A stretch of 30,436 nucleotides of DNA from contig JAVBQA010000022.1 of assembly GCA_031549325.1 (NCBI GenBank), forward strand, positions 1-30,436, read 5' to 3'. Positions 17,038-24,987 of this stretch are shown piece after piece (the first letter of the stretch is position 1; every line of letters begins with the position of its first letter). This DNA is from JAJDGF01 sp031549325 (GTDB taxonomy: Bacteria > Bacillota > Clostridia > Christensenellales > Aristaeellaceae). The notes beneath the pieces are model-generated. The model saw nothing but the letters and a program-made list of their open reading frames with translations, was not told where the DNA came from and ran no database searches. The position numbers and the translations under genes were made by a program.

Positions 17038-18216
17038 TTGGATCAGGCGTTGCTTCGGGGATTTGAAGCAGGTGTGGACAGACGGGGCACGGGTTGCGAG
17101 AAATGGGACGGTTTGCAGGCGGTGTTTGGCCGCGCGGATGTGCTGCCTCTCTGGGTGGCGGACATGGACTTTCAGGCGCCAGAGCCGGTGGTGAAGGCGC
17201 TTACCGAGCGCGCGCAAAACGGCGTGTTCGGCTATGCGACGCATGACCCGGCGCACGCCCAGGCCGTCGCCGACTGGATGCGAGCCCGCCACAATCTCGC
17301 GGCCCAGCCGGATTGGGTGCTGTTTAGCCCCGGCGTGGTGCCGAGCCTGCTGTATGGGTTGCGCGCACTCACCAAGCCAGGCGACTCGGTGGCCATTCAG
17401 ACGCCGGTGTACGGCCCGTTCTTCCGCATGGCCAAGCAGGCCGGGGTCGAGATTTACAGAAACCCGCTGCGCCAGACCGGATCCGGCTGGGAGATGGATC
17501 TGGATCAGCTGGAGGCGGGCTTCATGCAGGGTGTGCGCGCACTGATGCTATGCAGCCCGCACAACCCGGTGGGCCGCATCTGGACAAAGCGAGAGCTGAC
17601 GGAGCTGGTCGCCTTGTGCAACCGCTACGAGGTGGGCCTCCTGTCAGACGAGATCCACATGGATTTCGAACTGCCCGGGTTCACCCACACGCCGATCCTG
17701 AGCATCCCCGGCGCAGGGCGCGCCATTTTGTTGGCCTCGGCCACCAAGACATTCAATCTGGCCGGGCTGCGCCACTCCAGCATTTTGGCGGCTGACGCGG
17801 ACATCCGCGCGGAGCTTCAGTGCATTTTGGAGGACGCCTGCGTGGGCGAACCCAACCTATTCGGCGCGCTGGCCCAGACCGTGGCCTACCAGCAGGGTGG
17901 CCCCTGGCTGGACGCGCTGCTGCACTACATGGAGGGCACGCGCCAATATGCCGAGGACTTCATCCGGAACAAGCTGCCCGAGGTCGGGCTGACCCGCGCG
18001 CAGGGCACGTACCTGCTGTGGATGGACATGAAAGGTCTGGGGATGGCGCAGGACGAGCTTCAGCGCTTCCTGGTGGACAAAGCCGACGTCGGGCTGAACG
18101 ACGGGCTGTTTTTCGGCGAGGAGGGCGCGGGTTTTGTGCGGCTGAACATGGCCACGCCCAGGCGAAACGTCGAGGAAGGCCTGAAGCGGATCGAAGCGGC
18201 GGTGCGCGCGCGATGA
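17038..18216 (+). CDS. PatB/MalY-type PLP-dependent C-S lyase (aminotransferase fold)
   Basis: A 392-residue fold-type I PLP enzyme. The N-terminal DRRGTGCEKWD and LPLWVADMDF are signatures of the MalY/PatB group of cystathionine beta-lyases. The cofactor-binding region reads SPHNPVGR near 173, then LLSDEIHMDF with the PLP-contacting Asp near 204, and SATKTFN with Lys237 as the Schiff-base lysine. The likely reaction is cleavage of cystathionine or cysteine conjugates to a thiol or homocysteine, pyruvate and ammonia. I chose the TTG at 17038: AAGGTGGG precedes it and the length then matches the family. The stop overlaps the next gene as ATGA. Confidence 0.88.
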   Translation: MDQALLRGFEAGVDRRGTGCEKWDGLQAVFGRADVLPLWVADMDFQAPEPVVKALTERAQNGVFGYATHDPAHAQAVADWMRARHNLAAQPDWVLFSPGVVPSLLYGLRALTKPGDSVAIQTPVYGPFFRMAKQAGVEIYRNPLRQTGSGWEMDLDQLEAGFMQGVRALMLCSPHNPVGRIWTKRELTELVALCNRYEVGLLSDEIHMDFELPGFTHTPILSIPGAGRAILLASATKTFNLAGLRHSSILAADADIRAELQCILEDACVGEPNLFGALAQTVAYQQGGPWLDALLHYMEGTRQYAEDFIRNKLPEVGLTRAQGTYLLWMDMKGLGMAQDELQRFLVDKADVGLNDGLFFGEEGAGFVRLNMATPRRNVEEGLKRIEAAVRAR

Positions 18217-18797
18217 AGCTGATTGTGTTCGACACAGAGGCCACCGACCTGACGCCCGGCCAGATCTGCCAGCTGTCCTATCTGATGATTGAGGATGGCG
18301 CCGTCTCCGGCAAGAACATGTTCTTCGCGGTGGACGAGATGAGCGAGGGCGCCCGGGAAGTGCACGGCATGAGCATGGAAGACCTGGAGGGGCTGTCGGG
18401 CGGCGCGCGGTTTGAGGATCGCGCCCGGGAGATCATGGACGATTTTCAGGACGCCAAGCTGCTGATCGGCCACAACATCGCCGCCGACGACAGCTATCTG
18501 CGGGTGGAGCTGGAGCGGCAGGGCCTGAAGCTGCCCAAGATCCGCACGTTCTGCACCATGAACCATTTTTTGTCCGACACCGCGCTCGTGCGCAAGGTCA
18601 ACACGGGCCGCCCCAAGCCGCCCAAGCTCAGCGAGCTGTGCGCGCACTTTGGCGTGACCGAAGAAGTGATCGCCCAAAAGTCCGAGGAATGGTTCGGCGG
18701 AGGGGGTGCGCTGCACGACGCACGATTCGACACGGCCGCAACGTACTTGTGCCTGCTCGAAGCCACGCGGCTAGGCAGGATTCGAGGGGTGCTGTAG
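18213..18797 (+). CDS. DEDDh-type 3'-5' exonuclease (DnaQ-like)
   Basis: A 194-residue exonuclease of the DnaQ/RNase T superfamily. Exo I is FDTEATD (Asp7, Glu9), Exo II is IGHNIAADDSYL (near 87-98), and Exo III is HDARFDTAATY near 170, which gives the DEDDh set of acidic residues plus the catalytic histidine. It stands alone rather than as part of a polymerase, so it is more likely to act in repair or RNA trimming than as the replicative proofreader. Translation is probably coupled to the patB-like gene through the ATGA overlap. Confidence 0.85.
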   Translation: MKLIVFDTEATDLTPGQICQLSYLMIEDGAVSGKNMFFAVDEMSEGAREVHGMSMEDLEGLSGGARFEDRAREIMDDFQDAKLLIGHNIAADDSYLRVELERQGLKLPKIRTFCTMNHFLSDTALVRKVNTGRPKPPKLSELCAHFGVTEEVIAQKSEEWFGGGGALHDARFDTAATYLCLLEATRLGRIRGVL

Positions 18798-18835
18798 GGG
18801 GAAGACGGCCCTCCCCCCCTTTGGTCATATGGATA

Positions 18836-18861
18836 AGCCCAGAAGCGCTGACTTCTGGGCT
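18836..18861. terminator. Probable bidirectional terminator
   Basis: A 10-bp perfect stem (AGCCCAGAAG/CTTCTGGGCT) with a CGCTGA loop, between the exonuclease gene and the convergent oxidoreductase gene. Flanking ATAAGC and GCTTAT extend it, but the U tract is poor. Confidence 0.65.
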
Positions 18862-18869
18862 CTGCTTAT

Positions 18870-19838
18870 TCATACGTTTGCCGCCGCCCCTGTGCGATGC
18901 GCCTTGTAGGCCGCCTCCATGATCCGCGTGAGCCGCACGGCCTGGTCGATGTCAAACTCAGGCAGCCTCTCGCCGGTTTGGATGGCCTCCGCCCATTGCT
19001 GCACGGGCAGCGGCCGCGCCTCGGGGAGCGCTTCGGGCTCCGCCCACTGGCCGCCCGTCTCCGCGCAGCAGTAGCGCACGCCGTTGTGGACCATCAGCGC
19101 GCCCTCGGCGCCACTGATCTCAAGCGTGTACGGGTTGTTGCGCGACACAAACCCGGTCTCGCTGACGCCGATGGCGCCGCCCGGGAAGCGGAGCGCGCAG
19201 ACCGCGTTGTCCTCCACGCCCTTGTCCGTTACGCTGGTGAAGCAGGACTGCACCGATTCGGGCATGCCCAGTAACCATGCCAGCGTGTACATGGGGTGTG
19301 CGCCCAGATCGATCATCGCGCCGCCGCCGCAGGCCGCCGGGTCGTAGAAATGCGCGGGCAACCAACCCGCGATCGCGCCATCGTGCACGTTGCGCACTCG
19401 GGCATAGGTGATTCGCCCCAACTGGCCCTCGTCCACCAATCGCTTGGCGAACAACAGTTCCGGGCGGCACTTGTGGGGAAACGAAATGGCGAAAGGCACC
19501 TTGTTCTTTTCAATGGCGTCTTGGACGCGCAGCGCGTCGGCCAGCGTCAGCGTCAGCACCTTCTCGGTGAAAATCGCCTTGCCGGCATTGGCCGCGCGCA
19601 CCAGAATGTCCGCGTGATCGGCTGTGGGCGCGTTGACGGCCACCGCGCCGATTCCCGGGTCGGCCAGGATCTCGTCCAGATTGGATGCGTGGCGGCAACC
19701 CAGTGTTTCCGCCCAGGAGCGGCCCTCGGCATCCTCTTCACTCCAGACTGCCGCCACCCGGCAGCCCGGCGCTTTTTGCAGCGCTTCGGCGTACTCCTGC
19801 GCGTGCACATGCCACTTGCTGATCATCGCGATGTCCAT
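18870..19838 (-). CDS. Gfo/Idh/MocA-family oxidoreductase
   Basis: A 322-residue NAD(P)-dependent dehydrogenase-like protein. The Rossmann half spans about 1-120 and the alpha/beta substrate domain the rest. The family's EKP motif appears as EKV (92-94), and the usual GxGxxG near the N-terminus is replaced by MISKWHVHAQ, so cofactor binding may be atypical. HKCRPELLFAKRLVDEGQLG and DLGAHPMYTLAWLLG are family landmarks; the latter contains the catalytic-region histidine. Members oxidise sugars, inositols or their derivatives. GGGAGG lies 7 nt before the ATG at 19838, which decides it over an in-frame ATG at 19901. Confidence 0.85.
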   Translation of the reverse strand: MDIAMISKWHVHAQEYAEALQKAPGCRVAAVWSEEDAEGRSWAETLGCRHASNLDEILADPGIGAVAVNAPTADHADILVRAANAGKAIFTEKVLTLTLADALRVQDAIEKNKVPFAISFPHKCRPELLFAKRLVDEGQLGRITYARVRNVHDGAIAGWLPAHFYDPAACGGGAMIDLGAHPMYTLAWLLGMPESVQSCFTSVTDKGVEDNAVCALRFPGGAIGVSETGFVSRNNPYTLEISGAEGALMVHNGVRYCCAETGGQWAEPEALPEARPLPVQQWAEAIQTGERLPEFDIDQAVRLTRIMEAAYKAHRTGAAANV

Positions 19839-19942
19839 CTGCTCCCGCCTCCCCTTGTTCTGCTTGTGCTGGCGTGAGTATAACACAACACACTGACACA
19901 TTCAATGGACTTCGCAATTGCGCGTGCCTCGCACGGAATTCC

Positions 19943-20012
19943 TCGCATAGAATTTACCCGATACTCGCATAGAATTTACCCGATACATCCTCGCATAGAA
20001 TTTACCCGATAC
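19943..20012. repeat. Three 22-bp direct repeats upstream of tRNA-Arg
   Basis: Three exact copies of a 22-bp unit (TCGCATAGAATTTACC followed by CGATAC) at 19943-19964, 19965-19986 and 19991-20012; the third is offset by 4 bp (ATCC). A decayed partial copy seems to precede them (CTCGCACGGAATTCC near 19928). They end 4 bp before the tRNA promoter's -35 box. Confidence 0.9.
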
Positions 20013-20016
20013 AGCA

Positions 20017-20045
20017 TTGACATCTACCCCGCTGGGCAGTATAAT
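20017..20045 (+). promoter_or_regulatory. Consensus promoter of tRNA-Arg
   Basis: Perfect TTGACA (20017-20022), 17-nt spacer, perfect TATAAT (20040-20045). The mature tRNA begins 22 nt after the -10 box. Confidence 0.92.
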
Positions 20046-20067
20046 AGTCAAGCGCGCAAAACGCCGT

Positions 20068-20141
20068 GTGCCTGTAGCTCAGCCGGATAGAGTGTTTGGC
20101 TACGAACCAAAAGGTCGGGGGTTCGAATCCCTCCAGGCACG
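20068..20141 (+). tRNA. tRNA-Arg (anticodon ACG)
   Basis: A complete 74-nt cloverleaf: acceptor GTGCCTG/CAGGCAC with discriminator G, D stem GCTC/GAGT, anticodon stem TTTGG/CCAAA with loop CTACGAA (anticodon ACG, read as ICG after deamination), and T arm GGGGG-TTCGAAT-CCCTC with one G-U pair. CCA is not encoded (GCC follows). A mobile element is inserted at its 3' side. Confidence 0.95.
20117..20141. other. Predicted attachment site (3' end of tRNA-Arg)
   Basis: The T arm and acceptor 3' strand of the tRNA gene face a tyrosine integrase gene 133 bp away. Such integrases usually use this part of a tRNA gene as attB and rebuild it on insertion. The matching second copy was looked for in the rest of the window and not seen, so the exact core is a guess. 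Confidence 0.4.
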
Positions 20142-20143
20142 CC

Positions 20144-20190
20144 AAAAAGGCCTCAGAATCGCAGTATTACTACGTTTCTGGGGCCTTTTT
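20144..20190 (+). terminator. Terminator of tRNA-Arg
   Basis: A 15-bp stem with one U-G pair (AAAAAGGCCTCAGAA with TTCTGGGGCCTTTTT), loop of 16-17 nt, ending in TTTTT. It may have arrived with the element, since it lies on the element side of the probable attachment site. Confidence 0.85.
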
Positions 20191-20273
20191 CTACGTTTTT
20201 CAAAATCGCGGTTTTGGTTGGCGTTTATTTGGCGTTTACCTTGGCAGGAAGGCGTTTCTCACTGCCTTCCCGC

Positions 20274-21461
20274 TTACTTCTTGAGCAACGCGGATTCCAA
20301 CCGAGCCGATGCCCCCACGTCCTTCTTCACGAACGCGTGCGCGTAGATTTTCAGCGTCGTATGGGCATCCGCGTGGCCCAAGCGCCTGCTGACGGTCGTC
20401 ACGTCCTCGCCCTCGGCGATCAGCAGCGAGGCGCCGGTGTGGCGCAGCGCGTGGAACCGGATCTTCGGCAGGTGGTTCGTCTTCAGGAAATCCGCGAACC
20501 AGTTGGGCACGGTGTCGGGATGGATCCTCAGCCCGTTCCAGGCCAGGAACACCGCACCGCTTTGCTGCCACAGCTCGCCCAGCCGCATCCGGTCCTCCGC
20601 CTGGCTTCGCTTGAGCGATTTCAGCAAGTTGACCACGTACTTGGGCACGACGATCTTGCGCACACCCGCGCGCGTCTTGGGCTGCTTGATGATCACGCCC
20701 TGGCCCGCCACATAGACCGCGCTCTGGCAGATGCTGATGGTGCCATCGGACAAGTCTACCTGCTTCCAGTCCAGCCCGGCCAATTCTCCCTTTCGAATCT
20801 GGGAGAACAGCGCCAGCGCCACCGCCGCGCGATACTGGATCGGCGCGCCCTCCAGCGCCTTGAGCAAGGTTCGGCACTGTTCCTCGTCGTAAATCGCCGC
20901 TTCCTTGGTGTCCGAGCGCGGCGGGTTGACCAGCAGCGCCGGGTTCTTCGCCATGAAACCCCAGCGAACCGCCATGTTCAGCATGGTGCGCAGCACGCCG
21001 AACACGTGCAGCACCGAGCGCGTGGCGATCCTGCCGCCGCGCGCGCTCGGGAGCTGTAACAGCTCATTGAGAAACCGAGAGATGGTCAGCGGCGACAGCT
21101 TGTGCAGCTTCTCGCCGCCCAGGTACGGAATGATCCGGGTGTCCAGCGTGCGCTGGTAGTCGTTGATGGTGACGGCGGAAAGCCCTTTCATCTTGACGTC
21201 CAGATCCATCCAGTCCTTGGCGAACTGCGCCACGCTCATTTGGTGGCTCAGCGTCACGTCGCCGCGCTCGATCTCCGCCAGAAACAACGCACGCTGGCGC
21301 TCCGCCTCCTTGATCTGCGCGCGCTCGGTCATCGATCCGGGCAGATCGATCGTGCGATAGTACCGCTGCTGCTTGCCGTTGAAGTACCCGTGCGACACCA
21401 TCAGCCGGTATGAGCTCGCGCCGCGCCGCTGAATGCCGTGGGGCAACTTGGTCGTGTCCAT
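20274..21461 (-). CDS. int: Tyrosine recombinase / phage-type integrase
   Basis: A 395-residue integrase. The N-terminal arm-binding region is about 1-70, a SAM-like core-binding domain about 75-165 (MSVAQFAKDWMDLDVK onward), and the catalytic domain 185-390. All active-site residues are present: Arg223 (QIRKGELAGLDW), Lys262, His337 and Arg340 (HALRHTGASL), His363 (LGHADAHTT) and the nucleophile Tyr373. I favour the ATG at 21461; one at 21473 is also possible, and both have weak ribosome sites. It points at tRNA-Arg, as expected for an integrase beside its own attachment site. Confidence 0.95.
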   Translation of the reverse strand: MDTTKLPHGIQRRGASSYRLMVSHGYFNGKQQRYYRTIDLPGSMTERAQIKEAERQRALFLAEIERGDVTLSHQMSVAQFAKDWMDLDVKMKGLSAVTINDYQRTLDTRIIPYLGGEKLHKLSPLTISRFLNELLQLPSARGGRIATRSVLHVFGVLRTMLNMAVRWGFMAKNPALLVNPPRSDTKEAAIYDEEQCRTLLKALEGAPIQYRAAVALALFSQIRKGELAGLDWKQVDLSDGTISICQSAVYVAGQGVIIKQPKTRAGVRKIVVPKYVVNLLKSLKRSQAEDRMRLGELWQQSGAVFLAWNGLRIHPDTVPNWFADFLKTNHLPKIRFHALRHTGASLLIAEGEDVTTVSRRLGHADAHTTLKIYAHAFVKKDVGASARLESALLKK

Positions 21462-21561
21462 TACTATCACCATCCGTTGTAAATCCGTTGCACCGACAAT
21501 GGTATGGGTGCGCGGGCAAGAAGTCAATACCGGAAACGGAGACCAAACGTTGACGATTTCT

Positions 21562-21774
21562 TTACGGTTGTTCAGCGATCACGGATGCTTCCGGATACTC
21601 GCGCACGACGCCCATCATCTGCGTCCGAATGGCCTGCTCCAGCGTGTCCATGTCAAACCAATACCGTCCACCGGCGAGCAAATACGGGAACGTCCCGTCC
21701 CGCGCGCCCTTCCTGAGCGCGTATTCCGTCAACCCCAGCGCCTTTGCCGCTTCTGCCAAGCCCATAAAATGCAT
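21562..21774 (-). CDS. Excisionase-like helix-turn-helix protein
   Basis: A 70-residue protein with a MerR-like/HTH_17 helix-turn-helix: GLAEAAKALGLTEYALRKGARDG, then a wing (FPYLLAGGRYWFDMDTLEQAI). This is the typical small excisionase or recombination directionality factor encoded just before an integrase gene, and it probably bends the att DNA to favour excision. GGGGTGAG lies about 5 nt before the ATG. It ends 100 nt upstream of the integrase start and begins 4 nt after the preceding gene's stop, so it is likely in one transcript with it. Confidence 0.8.
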   Translation of the reverse strand: MHFMGLAEAAKALGLTEYALRKGARDGTFPYLLAGGRYWFDMDTLEQAIRTQMMGVVREYPEASVIAEQP

Positions 21775-21778
21775 GTGC

Positions 21779-22009
21779 TCACCCCTGCGATTTATTTATG
21801 ATCACCAGCCGCTCGAGTTCGCGCGCGAGGCGCGGAACTTCCTCGATCAGCAGCTCTTCTCGGTATGGATTCTGGCAATGAAGCAGTTCCTCCCGAAACG
21901 CCGCCAACCGGGTGCGGCGCAGACTGATCACCTCGTCCCCCGCGCCCAGCAGCACCTTCAGCACATCCCTGTCGAACGGCGCGATGGTGCGTTTACCGGC
22001 CATACCCAT
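21779..22009 (-). CDS. Small conserved element protein, paralogue 1
   Basis: A 76-residue protein of unknown function, or 74 if it starts at the second ATG (22003), which has GGGGAT at better spacing. The sequence is charged and probably helical: FDRDVLKVLLGAGDEVISLRR, followed by a Leu/Glu/Arg-rich heptad-like region. A paralogue lies at 26640-26870; both share FDRDxLxVxLGAGDEVI, CxNPxRxELL and a terminal RELxxL. The start overlaps the end of the primase gene, suggesting coupled expression and perhaps a replication-linked role. Confidence 0.7.
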   Translation of the reverse strand: MGMAGKRTIAPFDRDVLKVLLGAGDEVISLRRTRLAAFREELLHCQNPYREELLIEEVPRLARELERLVIINKSQG

Positions 22010-24326
22010 ATCCCCGGTTCTCGTATTGATTCATGAGTTGGATCCCCTGCCACATGTTGCACTGACGGGTGGCGATCACTTCCAGCCCGCGCTTTTGAAG
22101 CTCCGCTTTGAACGCCTGGTTGTGGCGCTTGTATTCGCCGTTGTCGTCCGCCCAGTCGCGGTAAGCGGAATATAATAAAGACCCTTTCACCGTGTAGCCA
22201 GGCCCAAGCTCGCACTTTTCCTCCAGAAACGCGCTCAGCCAGTCGTTGGCGGCGGCGTACTCGCGCGCGCATCCCAGCACCGCCTCGGGCTTTTTCAGCA
22301 CATGCCGGTTGGCAATGAACCGCCGCGCGCCCTCGATCATCCAGGCCATCACGCTCTCGCCCGCCTCCCTGACCAGCACGTCCGAATAGTTCTTGACCTC
22401 TTGATGCGCCTCGATCCGTGCGCGAAATGGGATCGGCACCAGCCGGCGCCATGTGCCGTGGTCGCTGCTGCCAATGCGCGGCAGGTGGTTGGTGTACAAC
22501 ACCACCGTGTGCGAGGGCGTGAACTCCTCGGGATCCTTGTACTTGCGCTCGGCATGGATCTTGTCTGTGGAGGTGATCTGTTTGAGCATCCCGCCGGACA
22601 GCCGCGCGTCCTCGTCGGTCTCGGCGGCGATGATCAGCCGCTTGCCCTTCAGCGTGGCCAACTCCGCGCCTTTATTGCGGCAGGCGGTGGTCAGCGTCTC
22701 GGCGGCGATGGTGCCCGCGTAATCGCCCAGCACGGCGGCCTGCGTGTTGAAAAACACGCTCTTGCAGTTCTTGCCGTCGCCGTTGCCGATGATCAGGTTC
22801 TCCTCGAACACCTGCCCGATGGACGACATGCCCGCCACCTGCTGCAAGAAGTTGCCCAACTCCTGGTCGCCCACGGTGACGGTACTCAGGAAATCCTCCC
22901 ACATCTCGGAACCTAGCGCGCCGGGGCTGCACTTCGTGATCTTGGTACACAGCTTGGCAGGGTCGTGGGGTATGATTGCCCCGGTCGCCAGATCGACGAT
23001 CCCGGCGGGCGTGTTCAGCAGCACGGGATCGGCGTCCAGCTGATCCGGCTCCACCTTCAGGTGCGCCTCCGCCAGCCGCAGCATGTTCTCGATGCGCGGA
23101 CGGTTGCGCGAGGCCAGCGCGTGCTTGTGGAACTGCTTATCGTCCTGCCCGTCGCTCAGGTGCGCCAGCGCCTCCAGCAGCATGCTGTCCGTCAGACGGA
23201 TGGCCAGCGCCCGCGCTTCCAAGTCGTCCTCCACCCACTTTTGCCCGTTCCACACCAGCCAGCCGATGGCGCCAGTGAACATGGCTTTACCTTTGTACAC
23301 CTCCGCGAACAGCCGGGCGTTGCCCGCGTCCGAGAAGTCGGTGGGACGATAGGATTGACCCGTTCCCGTGACACCATTGCTGCGCTGGTTCGTCTTACGC
23401 AACTGTGCACAGCCCGCGCAGGCTTTCCGAATCGTTGAAACCCGGTAATCTTCGCGCTCCCATTTTTCGCGATACAGTCCGGATGAGCTGAACAGCCTGT
23501 CCACCTGTGCCTCGTCGCCGCCGGTGTAGAACGCCAGATAGGAACACAGCGCCAGATCGGCCTCGCTCTGGGAATCATAGCCGCTGGCGTCGCCCCGGTA
23601 GAGCGCCTCGAATGCCTTGCCATTGGATGCCCGGCGGGCGATGCTGAGCACGTCCTCGTCGCTGAGCTGAGAGGAGCCATGCGGGACATCTGCGTTCAGC
23701 ACAGGTGCGGGCAATTTCGGAGCAGACTTGGGCGTCTGCGGTCGGCACATGTAGCACTCCAACACATCATGAATCTGCTCGGATCGATCCGCGATCGGGC
23801 GATCGCGTAGCACATTGCCGGTGATCGTCACGTACTTGTTGGTACACCCGGCGATGTACACTTCCAGCCCCGCGTCCCGGTTGTTGATGTAGTATCGCAC
23901 CTTGTCATATGGAAACCCTGGCGCCAGGAACAACAGTCGCAGCCCGCTGCCGCTGGGCGAATACTCCGTGTAACAGTCCATGCGCTCCACGATGTCGCGC
24001 GCCATATCGGATAAGACCCCATCGGCATTCAGACAGTGGTCAATGTCAATCGCGGCGATGTCCCCACAGATGCCGATGCCAAGTCCGTTATACTCGCTTT
24101 CTGTGAGCGCATTCCGCGCCTGCTCAAAACTCGTCCAGGTGTCTGGATTCGTCGATGATGCCTTGCGTCCGGTCTTGGCATCATACGGCACCTTGGTTCG
24201 CCGCCCGACGATCTCCTCCAGTCGCCAGCACAGCCAAATATGGCGCTGCCGCAGCAGTTCCGGGATGCCGGTGGCATCGGTCGTTTCCTCGCCGATCCAA
24301 ATCTCAGGCTTGCTTTTGTGATCCAT
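21993..24326 (-). CDS. Primase-helicase of the P4/D5 family
   Basis: A 777-residue replication protein. The N-terminal primase-polymerase domain (about 20-200) has the metal-binding motif AAIDIDHCLN (Asp94, Asp96) and SPSGSGLRLLF. A middle PriCT-like helical region lies at about 220-310. The C-terminal superfamily 3-type helicase has a Walker A at 514-523 (GNGDGKNCKS) and Walker B near KRLIIAAETDED (563-573), then TNHLPRIGSSDHGTWRRLVPIPF. The usual Gly before Lys-Ser in NGKS is Cys here. It should start and unwind element DNA for autonomous replication. GGAGGTG 5 nt upstream fixes the start. Confidence 0.9.
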   Translation of the reverse strand: MDHKSKPEIWIGEETTDATGIPELLRQRHIWLCWRLEEIVGRRTKVPYDAKTGRKASSTNPDTWTSFEQARNALTESEYNGLGIGICGDIAAIDIDHCLNADGVLSDMARDIVERMDCYTEYSPSGSGLRLLFLAPGFPYDKVRYYINNRDAGLEVYIAGCTNKYVTITGNVLRDRPIADRSEQIHDVLECYMCRPQTPKSAPKLPAPVLNADVPHGSSQLSDEDVLSIARRASNGKAFEALYRGDASGYDSQSEADLALCSYLAFYTGGDEAQVDRLFSSSGLYREKWEREDYRVSTIRKACAGCAQLRKTNQRSNGVTGTGQSYRPTDFSDAGNARLFAEVYKGKAMFTGAIGWLVWNGQKWVEDDLEARALAIRLTDSMLLEALAHLSDGQDDKQFHKHALASRNRPRIENMLRLAEAHLKVEPDQLDADPVLLNTPAGIVDLATGAIIPHDPAKLCTKITKCSPGALGSEMWEDFLSTVTVGDQELGNFLQQVAGMSSIGQVFEENLIIGNGDGKNCKSVFFNTQAAVLGDYAGTIAAETLTTACRNKGAELATLKGKRLIIAAETDEDARLSGGMLKQITSTDKIHAERKYKDPEEFTPSHTVVLYTNHLPRIGSSDHGTWRRLVPIPFRARIEAHQEVKNYSDVLVREAGESVMAWMIEGARRFIANRHVLKKPEAVLGCAREYAAANDWLSAFLEEKCELGPGYTVKGSLLYSAYRDWADDNGEYKRHNQAFKAELQKRGLEVIATRQCNMWQGIQLMNQYENRGYGYGR

Positions 24327-24443
24327 TTACACCTCCGATGAATTTTGGGACTCCTAAGACAACGGATGATTTTCGATCATGTGTTATTCCGTAGCATTTT
24401 CCACCACCAGAATCCCCATGTCGGCCAACACCTGCTGAGCTTC

Positions 24444-24827
24444 CTATTCATCCCCTCGCTCCCGTGCGATCTGCAGAAACAGATAGAATAACTCCGCCGC
24501 AAACCCCTTCACAACCCGGTGAGGGTAATGGAGAAAATAGTCCGGCGCGCCCTCGCCCAGCGGAGAAGTCCAGCCAAGCTGGTCGAACACGGAAAGACAG
24601 CTTTCCACCTCATCGGCATACTTTTCTTTCTCAAGTGGGTACGCCCGCACCAATTCCTCTGGCGTGATGGTGAGGAGCCCGAACAATGTTTGCAAGATCC
24701 CGTCCCACTGCCTTTCCAAGTCGGCAGGATACTTTTCCGTCCAACGCAGTGCCATTGCCTGGCGAATCCAGTCTCTGCGTTCCTTTTGCCGATCCAACCC
24801 GGGAATTTCCTCATACCATGTGTTCAT
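24444..24827 (-). CDS. Hypothetical protein, possibly shortened by an in-frame TAG
   Basis: A 127-residue protein I do not recognise, mostly helical, rich in Trp, Glu and Leu (RRDWIRQAMALRWTEKYPAD; LVRAYPLEKEKYADEVESCL). AAGGAGCG lies 8 nt before the ATG. After the TAG at 24444-24446 the same frame continues for 19 protein-like codons (EAQQVLADMGILVVENATE) to a TAA, so the family member was probably about 147 residues and this copy lost its tail, or TAG is read through. It lies upstream of the primase gene in the same direction, with a 117-bp gap. Confidence 0.65.
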   Translation of the reverse strand: MNTWYEEIPGLDRQKERRDWIRQAMALRWTEKYPADLERQWDGILQTLFGLLTITPEELVRAYPLEKEKYADEVESCLSVFDQLGWTSPLGEGAPDYFLHYPHRVVKGFAAELFYLFLQIARERGDE

Positions 24828-24865
24828 TCTCGTCGCTCCTTGTTATCGCTGCCTTGAAAACGGGA

Positions 24866-24894
24866 TTTACATCCTGTTGCAGTTATGATACAAT
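24866..24894 (+). promoter_or_regulatory. Promoter of the AT-rich accessory gene
   Basis: TTTACA (24866-24871), 17-nt spacer, TACAAT (24889-24894); start codon 94 nt downstream of the -10 box. It lies between two divergent genes. Confidence 0.6.
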
Positions 24895-24987
24895 ATGAGG
24901 AGTCCGCCATGCAACATTAATAGCGGACACGATCGCGGACGCGATAAATATTTTTTCGAGGACGATTCTGGAGGTGATGATTCGCAT

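Noticed and set aside
19943..20012. Direct repeats as a CRISPR array
   Set aside because: Two repeats are directly adjacent and the other gap is 4 bp, so there are no spacers, and no cas genes are present.
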